A DNA stretch of 64,000 nucleotides from Mycobacterium sp. GA-2829 (GTDB lineage: Bacteria > Actinomycetota > Actinomycetes > Mycobacteriales > Mycobacteriaceae): NCBI RefSeq assembly GCF_001499965.1, contig NZ_LQIT01000078.1:124001-188000 (forward strand). Direction: 5' to 3'. Below are positions 27,045 through 35,475 of this stretch, piece after piece. The position numbers and the translations under genes are program-made. The notes below the pieces were generated by a model. That model had not been told where the DNA came from. It ran no database searches and worked only from the letters and a program-made list of their open reading frames with translations. Position 1 is the first letter of the stretch. Each line of letters starts with the position of its first letter.

Positions 27045-27991
27045 GCGGCCCACTGCTGTTGCTCGACGGTGCGAGCATGTGGTTCCGCTCCTACTTCGCG
27101 CTGCCGTCGTCGATCACCGCGCCCGACGGCCGACCCGTCAACGCCGTACGCGGCTTCCTGGACACAGTCGCGATGCTCATCGACCGCGAGCGGCCGTCGC
27201 GGCTGGTGGTGTGCCGCGACGACGACTGGCGGCCGCAGTGGCGCGTCGACCTCATCCCGTCCTACAAGGCGCATCGCGTCGCCGAACCACAGCCCGCCGG
27301 AACCGATGTCGAGGAAGTGCCCGACGAGCTCACCCCGCAGGTCGACATGATCATGGCGATGCTCGACGCGTTCGGCATCCCGCACGCCGGGGCGCCCGGC
27401 TACGAGGCCGACGACGTACTCGGCACGCTCGCCGCCGCCGAGAAACGCGACCGGGTCATCGTGGTCAGCGGTGACCGGGACATGCTGCAGGTGGTGCGCG
27501 ACGAACCCGTCGAGGTGCGGGTGCTCTACCTCGGTCGCGGGATGAGCAAGGCGACGCTGTTCGGCCCCGCCGAGGTCGCCGACCAGTACGCGGTGCCGCG
27601 CGACCGGGCCGGCGCCGCCTACGCCGAACTGGCGCTGATGCGCGGCGACCCCTCCGACGGACTGCCCGGGGTCCCCGGGGTCGGGGAGAAGACCGCGGCG
27701 TCGCTGCTGGCGCAGTTCGGCTCGCTGGAGGCGATCGTCGCCGCGGCCCAGGATCCGAAGTCGAAGATGTCGAAGGCCTACCGCAAGAAGGTGCTCGCCG
27801 CCGCCAACTACATCGAGGCCGCCGAACCCGTCGTCCGCGTCGCGACCGACGCCCCGATCAGCATGTCGACTTCGACCGACGAGTTACCGCTGGCCGCAGT
27901 GCATCCCCGCAAGGTCGCCCAGTTGGCGGGCGACCTCGGCGTCACCTCGTCGGTCGGCCGACTGCAGAAGGCGCTCGACTCCCTCGACTAG
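27041..27991 (+). CDS. 5'-3' exonuclease (FEN/PIN-like, Rv2090-type)
   Basis: This 316-residue protein corresponds to the 5'-nuclease domain of DNA polymerase I as a stand-alone enzyme. The motifs are LLLDGASMWFRSYFALP at the N-terminus, the acidic cluster GYEADDVLGTLA and VSGDRDMLQVV, and the helix-hairpin-helix GVPGVGEKTAASLL that binds DNA. These provide the metal-binding aspartates for flap or RNA-primer removal. It is the homologue of M. tuberculosis Rv2090 by sequence and position (between pepE and helY). GTG start in a GTGA overlap with the previous gene. Confidence 0.92.
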   Translation: MSGPLLLLDGASMWFRSYFALPSSITAPDGRPVNAVRGFLDTVAMLIDRERPSRLVVCRDDDWRPQWRVDLIPSYKAHRVAEPQPAGTDVEEVPDELTPQVDMIMAMLDAFGIPHAGAPGYEADDVLGTLAAAEKRDRVIVVSGDRDMLQVVRDEPVEVRVLYLGRGMSKATLFGPAEVADQYAVPRDRAGAAYAELALMRGDPSDGLPGVPGVGEKTAASLLAQFGSLEAIVAAAQDPKSKMSKAYRKKVLAAANYIEAAEPVVRVATDAPISMSTSTDELPLAAVHPRKVAQLAGDLGVTSSVGRLQKALDSLD

Positions 27992-27998
27992 CGGAAGA

Positions 27999-28787
27999 CT
28001 AGCGGGGGCGGCCGACCTCGTAGGTGCCGTCGTCGTCCTGGAAGGTCACGGTCACTTCACGTTTCGTGCCGTCGATGCTGACCTCGCAGTCGAACGTGGC
28101 GCCCTTCTTGACCTCGGGGCTCTCCCCGTTGTTGCACGTGACGTCGCGGACGTTCTTGGCGCCGTAGCCGTTCGACTCGTCGGTGAGGATCTGCTGCACA
28201 CCGGACTGGGCGGCGTTGACGTCGAGCTTCGTCGTCACGAAGAAGCCGGGCTTCCAGAATCCGAGTACGAGCACCACGGCAACGACCACCAGGACGAGAG
28301 CGCCGATGACGCCGCCGATCACGGCCATCGAGCGCTTGGAGCCGTCTTCGCCACCGGGCGGCGGGAACTGCCCGTACTGACCGGTCTGCTGGCCGAACTG
28401 ACCCGGCTGGCCGGGCTGCCCATATTGGGGTTGCTGGCCGAACTGCCCCGGCTGACCGTACTGGGGTTGCTGACCGTACTGCGGCTGGCCGTATTGCGGC
28501 TGACCGTACTGGGGTTGGCCGTACTGGGGCTGCCCGTACTGCTCGGTCGGCGGGTACGGCTGGTACTGCGGCTGTTGGCCGGTCGGCTGCTGGTACTGCG
28601 GATACTGCTGCGGCGTGTACGCCGGCGGCTGCTGCCACTGCGGGGTCTCGGTGGTGCCCTGTTCACCGCCCTGTCCGGGCGACTGCCACTGGGTGTTCGA
28701 CGGGTCGCCGGCCGACTGATCCTGGCCCGCGTCCGGCTGCTGACCGGTCCACGGCTGGTTCGGATCAGGTCCCTGCGGTCCGCTCAT
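27999..28787 (-). CDS. Membrane protein with Gln/Pro/Tyr-rich N-terminus and DUF4333 domain
   Basis: This 262-residue protein has about 150 cytoplasmic residues dominated by repeated QYGQP-type units, one transmembrane helix (about 166-190), and an outer C-terminal domain. That domain has the DUF4333 pattern: two cysteines in VTCNNGESPEVKKGATFDC, then VTVTFQDDDGTYEV. The position corresponds to Rv2091c. DUF4333 domains are common in actinobacterial cell-envelope proteins of unknown function. ATG 28787 has a strong AAGGAGAGACG ahead of it and is preferred over an upstream in-frame start. The repeats make its length prone to slippage variation. Confidence 0.88.
   Translation of the reverse strand: MSGPQGPDPNQPWTGQQPDAGQDQSAGDPSNTQWQSPGQGGEQGTTETPQWQQPPAYTPQQYPQYQQPTGQQPQYQPYPPTEQYGQPQYGQPQYGQPQYGQPQYGQQPQYGQPGQFGQQPQYGQPGQPGQFGQQTGQYGQFPPPGGEDGSKRSMAVIGGVIGALVLVVVAVVLVLGFWKPGFFVTTKLDVNAAQSGVQQILTDESNGYGAKNVRDVTCNNGESPEVKKGATFDCEVSIDGTKREVTVTFQDDDGTYEVGRPR
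28436..28560 (-). repeat. 15-bp period tandem repeat coding for QYGQP units
   Basis: Roughly seven imperfect units of about 15 bp (core CCGTACTGGGGTTGG on the plus strand, with C/T and G/C variants) lie inside the DUF4333 gene and encode QYGQP/QPQYG. Similar but longer units continue on both sides. A whole-codon period keeps the frame, so copy-number change would only alter the length of the cytoplasmic tail. Confidence 0.75.
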
Positions 28788-28828
28788 CGTCTCTCCTTGA
28801 TCCTCGCTCGTCTCGCTGGCCACACACA

Positions 28829-31588
28829 CTACCCCGCATCAACTGCCACGACGCCGCGTCGAATGTCGTTGATTGCGCGTTTCGCGCTGGTGCGCAAGGC
28901 GGGGGTCGGCGCGGCGTTGCGGACCTGGTCGAGCAGGTCGAGCACCTGCCTGCACCACCGCACGAAATCACCTGCGGACAGCGGGGACCCGCCCCCGGAG
29001 TAGTCCGAAGCGGCCAGCGCGGTGGTCAGGTCCCCGGTCGTCGCCCACCGGTAGATCGCGGTGACGAAACCCTCGTCGGGCTCCCGGCCGGGGCTCAGCC
29101 GGTGGCGTTGCTCGTCGGAGCGCAGCTCGGCCGACAGCCGGCGGGTCTGGTTGAGCGCACGGCGCACCTTGCCCGTCGGCGCCTCGTAACCCGATGGCAG
29201 ACCGGGCGTGTCGCCACGCGATTCGAACAGCACCGACGACAGCACCGCGGCCAGCTCGGCGGCGTCGAGCCCCTCCCAGGTGCCGGCGCGCAGGCATTCG
29301 GCGACCAGCAGATCGCTCTCGCTGTAGATGCGGGCCAGCAGCCTGCCGTCGTCGGTGACCTTCGGATCGTCACCGGTGGTGTCGATGAATCCGCGCTCGC
29401 CGAGCAGCACGACGATGCGGTCGAAGGTGCGGGCCAACGAGTTGGTGGCCGCGGCGACCTTCTTCTGGATCTGCGCGTTGTCCCGTTCGATGCGCAGGTA
29501 CCGCTCGGCGATGCGCACCTTGTCCTCGCGGTCGGGCAGATGGTGTGCGGGGTGGCGGCGCATCGTTTCGCGCAGCGAAATGAGCTCCGGATCGATGTCG
29601 TCGTCGTGCTGGGCGCCCTTGCGCTTCCCGCGCGCCTCCGGCATGACCAGCCCGGCGGCCGCCGACAGCAGCGCCGAGGCCAGGTCGCGGCGCACCCGCG
29701 GATTGCGGTGCTCGACGCGTTTGGGCAGCGTCATGGTGCCGACGCGCGGGGTCGCGCCGCTGTAGTCGGCCGACGAGATGCGGCCGGCCCAGCGGTGTTC
29801 GGTCAGCACCAGCGGCCGGGGGTCCTCGGAGTCGCGGGCGGATTCGAGGACGACCGCCAATCCGCCGCGCCGGCCGTTGGTGATCGTGATGATGTCGCCG
29901 CGGCGCAATGCGCTGAGCGCGTCGTTGGCCGCCGCACGGCGCTGCAGGCGCGACGAACGCGATTGCGCGCGTTCGCGTTCGGAGATCTTCGCCCGCAGCC
30001 GCACGTAGTCGAGGACCGGCGCGTCCCGGCCGCCGAGTTCGGCGGCGATCCCGTCGAGCATGCGTTCGCCGCGTTCGACACCGCGGCGCAACCCCACCAC
30101 CGAGCGGTCGGCCTGGTACTGGGCGAACGACTGCTCGAGCAGTTGACGGGCCTGCGCAGGCCCCATCTGGGAGACAAGGTTGATGGTCATGTTGTACGAC
30201 GGTGCGAACGAACTGCGCAGCGGGAACGTGCGTGTCGATGCAAGGCCGGCCACCTCGACCGGCTCCACATCGGGGGTCCACAGCACGACGGCGTGGCCCT
30301 CGACGTCGATACCCCGGCGGCCGGCCCGGCCGGTCAGCTGGGTGTACTCCCCCGGCGTCAGCGGCATGTGCTGCTCGCCGTTGAACTTGACGAGCTTCTC
30401 GAGCACCACGGTGCGGGCGGGCATGTTGATGCCCAACGCCAGTGTCTCGGTGGCGAACACGGCTTTGACGAGGCCCGCGGTGAACAGTTCCTCGACGGTG
30501 TGGCGGAAGACCGGCAGCATGCCGGCGTGGTGGGCGGCCAGACCGCGCAGCAGGCCCTCGCGCCACTCGTGGTAGTCGAGCACGATCAGGTCGTCCTCGG
30601 CGAGGTCGGCGCAGCGCCGGTCGATGATCTCGGCGATCTGTTTGCGTTCCTCGTAGGACGTCAGTCGCAGCGGGGAGCGCAGGCATTGTTTGACCGCGGC
30701 GTCGCAGCCGGCGCGGGAGAACACGAACGTGATGGCGGGCAGCAGACCCTCGCGGTCCAGCGCGGCGATCACGTCGGGCCGGGCGGGCGGGCGATAGATG
30801 GTCGGGCGGCTGCGGTGGGTGTTGCGGCCCCGGCCGCGGGGCTGCCAATCGGCCAGCCGGTCGGCTTCGCGGCGGTGGGTGATGTGGCGCAGCAGTTCCG
30901 GGTCGACGACGAGTTCCTTGCCGCTGCGGCGCGACGGGTTCTGCGCCCGGTAGTCGAACAGATCGAACAGCCGTTTGCCGACCAGCACATGCTGCCACAG
31001 CGGCACCGGTCGGTGCTCGTCGACCACCACGGTCGTGTCGCCGCGGACGGTCTGGATCCAGCCGCCGAACTCCTCGGCGTTGCTCACCGTCGCCGACAGG
31101 CTGACCAGCCGCACCTCGTCGGGCAGGTGCAGGATGACCTCTTCCCACACCGCGCCGCGCATCCGGTCGGCCAGGAAATGCACCTCGTCCATCACCACGT
31201 ACGAGAGCCCGTGCAACGCGGGTGAATTCGCGTACAGCATGTTGCGCAGCACTTCGGTGGTCATCACGACGATGTCGGCGTCACCGTTGATGGACTGGTC
31301 ACCGGTGAGCAACCCGATCTTGTCCGCCCCGTACCGGCGGACCAGGTCGGCGTGCTTCTGATTACTGAGCGCCTTGATGGGCGTGGTGTAGAAGCACTTG
31401 CCGCCCGCGGCCAGCGCCAGATGGACGGCGAACTCGCCGACGACGGTCTTACCGGCGCCGGTGGGTGCGCAGACCAGGACGCCGTGGCCGGTCTCCAGCG
31501 CTTCGCACGCGCGGATCTGGAACGGGTCGAGCGCGAACGGCATCCCCGCCGCGAAGGCGGCGAGTTGCGTCTCAGGTGGATTCGTCAT
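28829..31588 (-). CDS. helY: DEAD/DEAH-box helicase HelY
   Basis: This 919-residue Ski2-like helicase has Walker A APTGAGKTVVGE near 40-51, DEVH box VMDEVHFLAD near 130, the SAT motif LVSLSATVSNAEEFGG, motif VI QLTGRAGRRGID, and a DSHCT-like C-terminal domain (about 740-919). It matches M. tuberculosis Rv2092c in length and gene order. The family remodels RNA or RNA-DNA structures; the exact mycobacterial substrate is unsettled. ATG 31588 lies inside the end of tatC (17-bp overlap), so the two are co-transcribed. Confidence 0.95.
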   Translation of the reverse strand: MTNPPETQLAAFAAGMPFALDPFQIRACEALETGHGVLVCAPTGAGKTVVGEFAVHLALAAGGKCFYTTPIKALSNQKHADLVRRYGADKIGLLTGDQSINGDADIVVMTTEVLRNMLYANSPALHGLSYVVMDEVHFLADRMRGAVWEEVILHLPDEVRLVSLSATVSNAEEFGGWIQTVRGDTTVVVDEHRPVPLWQHVLVGKRLFDLFDYRAQNPSRRSGKELVVDPELLRHITHRREADRLADWQPRGRGRNTHRSRPTIYRPPARPDVIAALDREGLLPAITFVFSRAGCDAAVKQCLRSPLRLTSYEERKQIAEIIDRRCADLAEDDLIVLDYHEWREGLLRGLAAHHAGMLPVFRHTVEELFTAGLVKAVFATETLALGINMPARTVVLEKLVKFNGEQHMPLTPGEYTQLTGRAGRRGIDVEGHAVVLWTPDVEPVEVAGLASTRTFPLRSSFAPSYNMTINLVSQMGPAQARQLLEQSFAQYQADRSVVGLRRGVERGERMLDGIAAELGGRDAPVLDYVRLRAKISERERAQSRSSRLQRRAAANDALSALRRGDIITITNGRRGGLAVVLESARDSEDPRPLVLTEHRWAGRISSADYSGATPRVGTMTLPKRVEHRNPRVRRDLASALLSAAAGLVMPEARGKRKGAQHDDDIDPELISLRETMRRHPAHHLPDREDKVRIAERYLRIERDNAQIQKKVAAATNSLARTFDRIVVLLGERGFIDTTGDDPKVTDDGRLLARIYSESDLLVAECLRAGTWEGLDAAELAAVLSSVLFESRGDTPGLPSGYEAPTGKVRRALNQTRRLSAELRSDEQRHRLSPGREPDEGFVTAIYRWATTGDLTTALAASDYSGGGSPLSAGDFVRWCRQVLDLLDQVRNAAPTPALRTSAKRAINDIRRGVVAVDAG

Positions 31589-32519
31589 GAATGGTGCGCG
31601 ACGGTGTCGACACCGCGCTCGGCGGTTCGATGGGTTCGACGTCGCCGATCGGCGCGGCTTCGTCCTCGGGAACGGTCTCGGCCGCCTCCCGCTTGGCTTT
31701 GCGCTTGTCGTGGATGCGGCCGATCTGGATCGCGAATTCGAGCAGCACGGTCAGCGCGCACGCCAGCGCGAGCATCGAGAACGGGTCGGAGCCGGGGGTG
31801 AAGAAGGCCGCGAACACGAACAGCGCGAAGATCAGGCCACGTCGCCACGCCTTGAGACGTTCGTAGGGCAGCATGCCGATGAAGTTCAGCATCACGATCA
31901 GCAGCGGGAACTCGAAGCTGAACCCGAACACCAGCAGCAGGTTGATCAGGAAGCCGAAGTACTGGTCGCCGGACAGCGCGGTGACCTGGACGTCGCTGCC
32001 GACGGTCAGCAGGAAGCTCAACGCCTTGGCGAGCACGACGTACGCCAGGACGGCGCCGCTGATGAACAGCACCGCGCCGAAGGTCACGAACGCCATCGCG
32101 AACCGGCGTTCGTTGCGGTAGAGGCCCGGGGTGATGAACGCCCACATCTGATAGAGCCACACCGGGCAGGCCAGCACGATGCCAGCCATCAGCGCGACCT
32201 TCAACCGCAGCATGAACTGGTCGAACGGTGCGGTGGCCAGTAGGCGGCACTGCCCGTCGTCGGTGATCGACGCGCGCGCGTAGTCGGGCAGCGCGCAGTA
32301 CGGGCCGCGCAGCCATTCGCCCAGGCTGTGGAAGCCGAAGATGCCGTGGCTGTACCAGAAGAACCCGAGGATGGTCGTCAGCACGACGGCTGCGGCCGCG
32401 ATGAGCAGGCGGTTACGCAGTTCGTGAAGGTGCTCGACCAACGACATGGTGCCGTCGGGGTTGACTCGGGCGCGGCGTTGACGCGGGTTGAGTCTCTTGA
32501 TGAAACCGGGGGTTTGCAC
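31572..32519 (-). CDS. tatC: Twin-arginine translocase subunit TatC
   Basis: TatC is the core membrane receptor that binds twin-arginine signal peptides. The 315-residue protein has the N-terminal signature MSLVEHLHELRNRLL and six hydrophobic segments. The conserved Glu-containing periplasmic loop, with PVWLYQMWAFITPGLYRNER, is followed by further helices and a charged cytoplasmic tail longer than in E. coli, as usual for mycobacteria. The start is GTG 32519 without a clear Shine-Dalgarno; it lies 80 bp behind tatA. Confidence 0.95.
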   Translation of the reverse strand: MQTPGFIKRLNPRQRRARVNPDGTMSLVEHLHELRNRLLIAAAAVVLTTILGFFWYSHGIFGFHSLGEWLRGPYCALPDYARASITDDGQCRLLATAPFDQFMLRLKVALMAGIVLACPVWLYQMWAFITPGLYRNERRFAMAFVTFGAVLFISGAVLAYVVLAKALSFLLTVGSDVQVTALSGDQYFGFLINLLLVFGFSFEFPLLIVMLNFIGMLPYERLKAWRRGLIFALFVFAAFFTPGSDPFSMLALACALTVLLEFAIQIGRIHDKRKAKREAAETVPEDEAAPIGDVEPIEPPSAVSTPSRTIHDEST

Positions 32520-32554
32520 GTGTGGTTGCTGCCTAGGGGCCGCCGACGGACGCC

Positions 32555-32576
32555 GCCTGACGACGCGGCGTCAGGC
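32555..32576 (-). terminator. Hairpin between tatA and tatC
   Basis: A perfect 8-bp stem, GCCTGACG-ACGCGG-CGTCAGGC, lies in the 80-bp gap between tatA and tatC. There is no T-run, so it may be a weak terminator or processing site that lowers tatC relative to tatA, a ratio that is often required because TatA is needed in excess. Confidence 0.4.
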
Positions 32577-32599
32577 CGCGTGGGACAGAGAGCGTGGGG

Positions 32600-32839
32600 T
32601 CAGGCCGACCGTTTGTCGGTGTGCTCGGCCGTCGGGTTGGCGGTGTCGACGCGCTCGGACGCGATGGGCGTGGCGGACGGATTGTCTTTGCCCTCCGCCT
32701 GCATCTCCTTGATCTCCGATTTGAAGATCCGCATGGACTTGCCGAGCGAACGCGCAGCATCCGGCAGTTTCTTGGCGCCGAACAGCAGCACGAACACCGC
32801 AATGACGATTACCCAGTGCCAGGGTTGTAGACCGCCCAA
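32600..32839 (-). CDS. tatA: Twin-arginine translocase subunit TatA
   Basis: TatA forms the pore-like oligomer of the Tat system. The protein is 79 residues, one N-terminal transmembrane helix (about 6-21) followed by the family signature LFGAKKLPDAARSLGKSMR amphipathic helix and a charged tail. The start is TTG 32839. It is the only codon giving the normal N-terminus GGLQPWHW and is preceded by GAGGAGG with 6-nt spacing. A much longer open frame runs upstream but is a shadow of pafC. Confidence 0.93.
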   Translation of the reverse strand: MGGLQPWHWVIVIAVFVLLFGAKKLPDAARSLGKSMRIFKSEIKEMQAEGKDNPSATPIASERVDTANPTAEHTDKRSA

Positions 32840-32868
32840 TGTGCACCTCCTCGAAGTCGTCGCCGAGT

Positions 32869-33846
32869 CTACCCGGCGATGTCGTCGTTCTCGTAGGCGA
32901 GAAGCGCCGCGGCGGCGGATTCGCGCACTTTGTCGGCCAGGGCCTGCGGTTCCAGCACCCGGACCGCGGAGCCGAAGCCGAGGACGAAGCGGGCCATCCA
33001 GGCGTCGGAGGCGTAGGTCATGGTGGCCTCGCAGGCGCCGTCGTCCAGCTCCCGCACGTCGCGCAGCGGGTAGTAGTCGAACATCCACGACGCGGAGCGG
33101 TCGATGAGCAGGGTGGCCGCGGGCAGCGCGGGGTCGGCGTCGAACAGCGAGGTGTCGGGGCCGGCCTGGACCGCGGGCGGCGGCGGGGCGGCGGGTTCGT
33201 CGAGGACGCGGGCGTCGACGATGCGGTCGAAGCGGAACAGCCGCACGCCCTCGGCCGAGCGGCACCACGCCTCGAGGTAGGTGTGGTCGGCGACCAGGAC
33301 CACGCGGATGGGGTCGACGATGCGGCTGGTCAGCGCGTCGTGGGAGGCAGAGTAGTACTCGATCATCAGGGCGCGGGCGTCGCGCACCGCGGTGCGGACG
33401 GCGGCGGCGGCCTCGGTCTCGGACGGGGCGGGTTCGTCGACGGCGGTCACGGTGTCGCCGAGGTCGTGGCCCGCGGCGCCGGCGGCCTGCTCGATCTTGG
33501 CGATGGCGCTGCGGGCGGCTTCGGGGTCGACCATGCCGGGCACGTCGACGAGGGCGCGCAGGGCGACGAGCACGCCGGTGGCCTCGGGTGACGTCAGGCG
33601 CAGCGGGTGGTCGATGCCTGCGGAGAAGGTGACCTCGATGGTGTCGCCGGAGAACTCGAAATCGATGAGGTCGCCGGGGCCGTAGCCGGGCAGCCCGCAC
33701 ATCCACAGCTGGTTGAGGTCATCCTGCAGCTGTTTGACGGTGACGCCGAGGTCGGAGGCGGCTTCGGTGTAGGTGATCCGCGGGTTGGCCTGGAAGTACG
33801 GGACCATGTTGAGCAGCCGGACCAGCCGGGTGGAGACGGCGCTCAT
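32869..33846 (-). CDS. pafC: WYL-domain transcriptional regulator PafC
   Basis: The protein is 325 residues with an N-terminal winged-helix segment (STRLVRLLNMVPYFQANP, TYTEAASDLGVTVKQLQDDL), a WYL domain (about 150-240; VDPIRVVLVADHTYLEAWCRSAEGVRLFRFDRI) and a WCX-type C-terminus. PafC acts with PafB as a heterodimeric activator of the mycobacterial RecA-independent DNA damage response. ATG 33846 overlaps the pafB stop as ATGA, so the partners are made in step. Confidence 0.93.
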   Translation of the reverse strand: MSAVSTRLVRLLNMVPYFQANPRITYTEAASDLGVTVKQLQDDLNQLWMCGLPGYGPGDLIDFEFSGDTIEVTFSAGIDHPLRLTSPEATGVLVALRALVDVPGMVDPEAARSAIAKIEQAAGAAGHDLGDTVTAVDEPAPSETEAAAAVRTAVRDARALMIEYYSASHDALTSRIVDPIRVVLVADHTYLEAWCRSAEGVRLFRFDRIVDARVLDEPAAPPPPAVQAGPDTSLFDADPALPAATLLIDRSASWMFDYYPLRDVRELDDGACEATMTYASDAWMARFVLGFGSAVRVLEPQALADKVRESAAAALLAYENDDIAG

Positions 33847-34823
33847 GCGGTGGCCTGCGCTGTGAGGCGGGCGACGACGTCGTCGCGCAGGGACTGCGGT
33901 TCGAGGGCGACGGCGTCGGCGCCGTAGCTGGCGACCTCGCGGGCCAGTTGGTCGAACATGCCGATCTCGAGGGTGATGACCTCGCCGGGGCGGCCGCCGA
34001 GGGTCATCGGGCCTTCGACAGTGGCTTGGCGGCGCAGGGCGGTGGCGCGGCCGTCGGCGACCCAGACGCGGGCCTTGGTGCCGGTGGGCCATTCGGCGAC
34101 GGCGCGGCGGACGACGTCGCGCAGGTCGATGTCGTCGGGTTTGTGGACGGCGCCGGGCGGGCCGACGGTGGTGACGTCGTCGGCGATGCGGGACAGGCGG
34201 AAGGTGCGGGTGGCGTCGCGGTCGCGGTCGTGGCCGACGAGGTACCAGCGGCCGCGGTGGGTGACGACGCCCCACGGTTCGACGGTGCGGGTGGTGTAGG
34301 GCTCGGAGCGGGCGGGGCGGTGGCCGAACCGGACGGCGTAGCCGTCGTCGATGGCCCGGAGGAGGCTGCGGAGGACTTCCTCGGAGCCGCGCACGCCGGG
34401 CAGGGTGGCGGTGGAGATCGCGACGCTTTCGGCGGGGTCGACGTCGACGCCGGCGGCGCGGAGTTTGAGCAGGGCGCCCTGGGTGGCGGTGATGAGTTCG
34501 GGTGACTCCCAGAGTTGGGTGGCGACGGCGACGGCGGCGGCCTCGTCGGCGGTGAGTTCGACGGCGGGCAGGGCGTAGGCGTCGCGGTTGATGCGGTAGC
34601 CCTCGGTGGGATCGAACTGGGAGACGCGGCCGGTCTCGAGCGGGATGCCGAGGTCGCGCAGTTCGTTCTTGTCGCGTTCGAACATGCGGGAGAACGCTTC
34701 GTCGGTGGGGCTGTCGGCGTAGCCGGCGACGACCTGCCGGATGCGCTCGGCGGTGATGAAGGTGCGCGTCGAGAGCAGCGCGATGACCAGGTTCATCAGC
34801 CGTTCGACTTTGGAGGTCGCCAC
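33843..34823 (-). CDS. pafB: WYL-domain transcriptional regulator PafB
   Basis: The protein is 326 residues: N-terminal winged helix (KVERLMNLVIALLSTRTFITAERIR), then a WYL domain with TVEPWGVVTHRGRWYLVGHDRDR, then a WCX-like C-terminal domain. It is the PafC partner. In M. tuberculosis pafA lies immediately upstream of pafB; here about 6.3 kb of other genes separate them, so pafBC must have a promoter within 34824-35475 or rely on read-through from the island. The start is GTG 34823. Confidence 0.93.
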   Translation of the reverse strand: MATSKVERLMNLVIALLSTRTFITAERIRQVVAGYADSPTDEAFSRMFERDKNELRDLGIPLETGRVSQFDPTEGYRINRDAYALPAVELTADEAAAVAVATQLWESPELITATQGALLKLRAAGVDVDPAESVAISTATLPGVRGSEEVLRSLLRAIDDGYAVRFGHRPARSEPYTTRTVEPWGVVTHRGRWYLVGHDRDRDATRTFRLSRIADDVTTVGPPGAVHKPDDIDLRDVVRRAVAEWPTGTKARVWVADGRATALRRQATVEGPMTLGGRPGEVITLEIGMFDQLAREVASYGADAVALEPQSLRDDVVARLTAQATA

Positions 34824-34901
34824 TTGTACGAGCTTAGGGCGTCGGGGGGTGGGTCAGGCTCGGCGACGCGGCGGTTCCTGCTCGGCGCGGGGTTGTCGCG
34901 G

Positions 34902-34966
34902 TTTCGCGAGACTGAAGCTGCGCAGCGGAAGTACGAGAGCGCGCCTGCGCCAGTTCCGTCTCGCGG
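34902..34966 (-). repeat. Dispersed ~65-bp palindromic repeat, copy 1
   Basis: The copy runs from TTTCGCGAGACTGAAG to TTCCGTCTCGCGG; the two ends are imperfect inverted repeats of each other. Read on the minus strand it aligns along most of its length with the copies at 54660-54719 and 55127-55189, including shared blocks GACGGAACT, CGCTGCG and GCTTCAGT. It carries no ORF. It is like a REP element or a small MITE. Confidence 0.65.
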
Positions 34967-35018
34967 TTCGGTTCGCCAGCGGGGGCGGGTAAGGGAGTTG
35001 CTCCCGCGACGCTAGGCC

Positions 35019-35085
35019 CCGGACCTACATCAGGGTCGTGAATCGAGTCCCGGAGCCGCGGATCACAGCCCTGGTGTAGGTCCGG
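35019..35085. repeat. Long imperfect palindrome 1
   Basis: The left arm begins at 35019 with CCGGACCTACATCAGGG and the right arm ends at 35085 with CCCTGGTGTAGGTCCGG. They pair at 16 of 17 outer positions and continue imperfectly to about 25 bp per arm, with a loop of about 16 nt. It shares the core CTACayCAGGG with the next palindrome. Confidence 0.7.
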
Positions 35086-35124
35086 CACGCAAGGCAGAAG
35101 TCGCAGAGTCTTCAGCCGCAGCTC

Positions 35125-35189
35125 GCGTCGAGTTCTACCTCAGGGTCGTCTGGGCGTCGGTTCTGCGACCCTGGTGTAGAACTCGACGC
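35125..35189. repeat. Long imperfect palindrome 2
   Basis: The arms 35125-35148 and 35166-35189 pair at 22 of 24 positions around a 17-nt loop. The inner part again contains CTACctCAGGGTCG opposite CGACCCTGGTGTAG, the same core as palindrome 1 forty bases earlier. The stem ends 5 bp from the relic of the EspK-like gene, where it could act as a strong 3'-end structure for the island transcript. Confidence 0.7.
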
Positions 35190-35193
35190 ACAG

Positions 35194-35273
35194 CTACTGC
35201 TTGACGACGATGGCGTCGCTGCTCATGACGCTGATGTGCTGCCCAGTACACCCAGTCGGCAACGGCCACCCGC
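35194..35273 (-). pseudogene. Relic of the C-terminal end of a second EspK-like gene
   Basis: About 80 bp match the last codons of the intact EspK-like gene (36682-36760) at roughly 85% by eye. They include the run CTTGACGACGATGGCGTCGC and the stop codon at the same place. Translated on the minus strand it keeps VADWVYW before a one-base insertion breaks the frame that would give QHISVVSSDAIVVKQ. Homology stops abruptly at about 35273. The simplest reading is a tandem copy of the EspK-like gene, downstream of the anchor gene at 35476-36621, that has been almost wholly deleted. Confidence 0.75.
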
Positions 35274-35475
35274 AATTGTTCTTGAATCATCACGAAGGAC
35301 CTGCGAGGACTATCCGACCTCGCCCCGTTGAACAGCGGTGAGCGGTGGCCTTCTCAAGTCTGGCTTGCACTCCACAGCAGGTTGGAGTCGTCGCGCAGCC
35401 TCGGCCTGAGACACTGTCCGTCAATCCCCCGCCACGCGCCGGTCTGTTCGACTCAACAGCGCAGGCTGCCGGACA

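Larger units (their letters stand above)
34824..35475. other. Gene-free region with dispersed repeat, two long hairpins and a gene relic
   Basis: These 652 bp contain no convincing intact gene. They hold one copy of a dispersed palindromic repeat (34902-34966), two long imperfect palindromes (35019-35085 and 35125-35189) and a relic of the EspK-like gene tail (35194-35273). The pafB promoter is expected in the first part. I recognise nothing in 35274-35475. Confidence 0.7.

Noticed and set aside
28400..28600. CRISPR-like array
   Set aside because: The period is 15 bp without unique spacers and encodes QYGQP in frame; it is a coding minisatellite.
32840..34275. Long open frames running upstream of tatA and pafC starts
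   Set aside because: The extra parts are out-of-frame translations of pafC and pafB, rich in Arg/Pro; SD sequences and ATGA overlap fix the true starts at 32839 and 33846.
35274..35475. Possible remains of further EspK-like coding sequence between the relic and anchor A
   Set aside because: No stretch resembling the 36682-38979 gene could be recognised beyond 35273.
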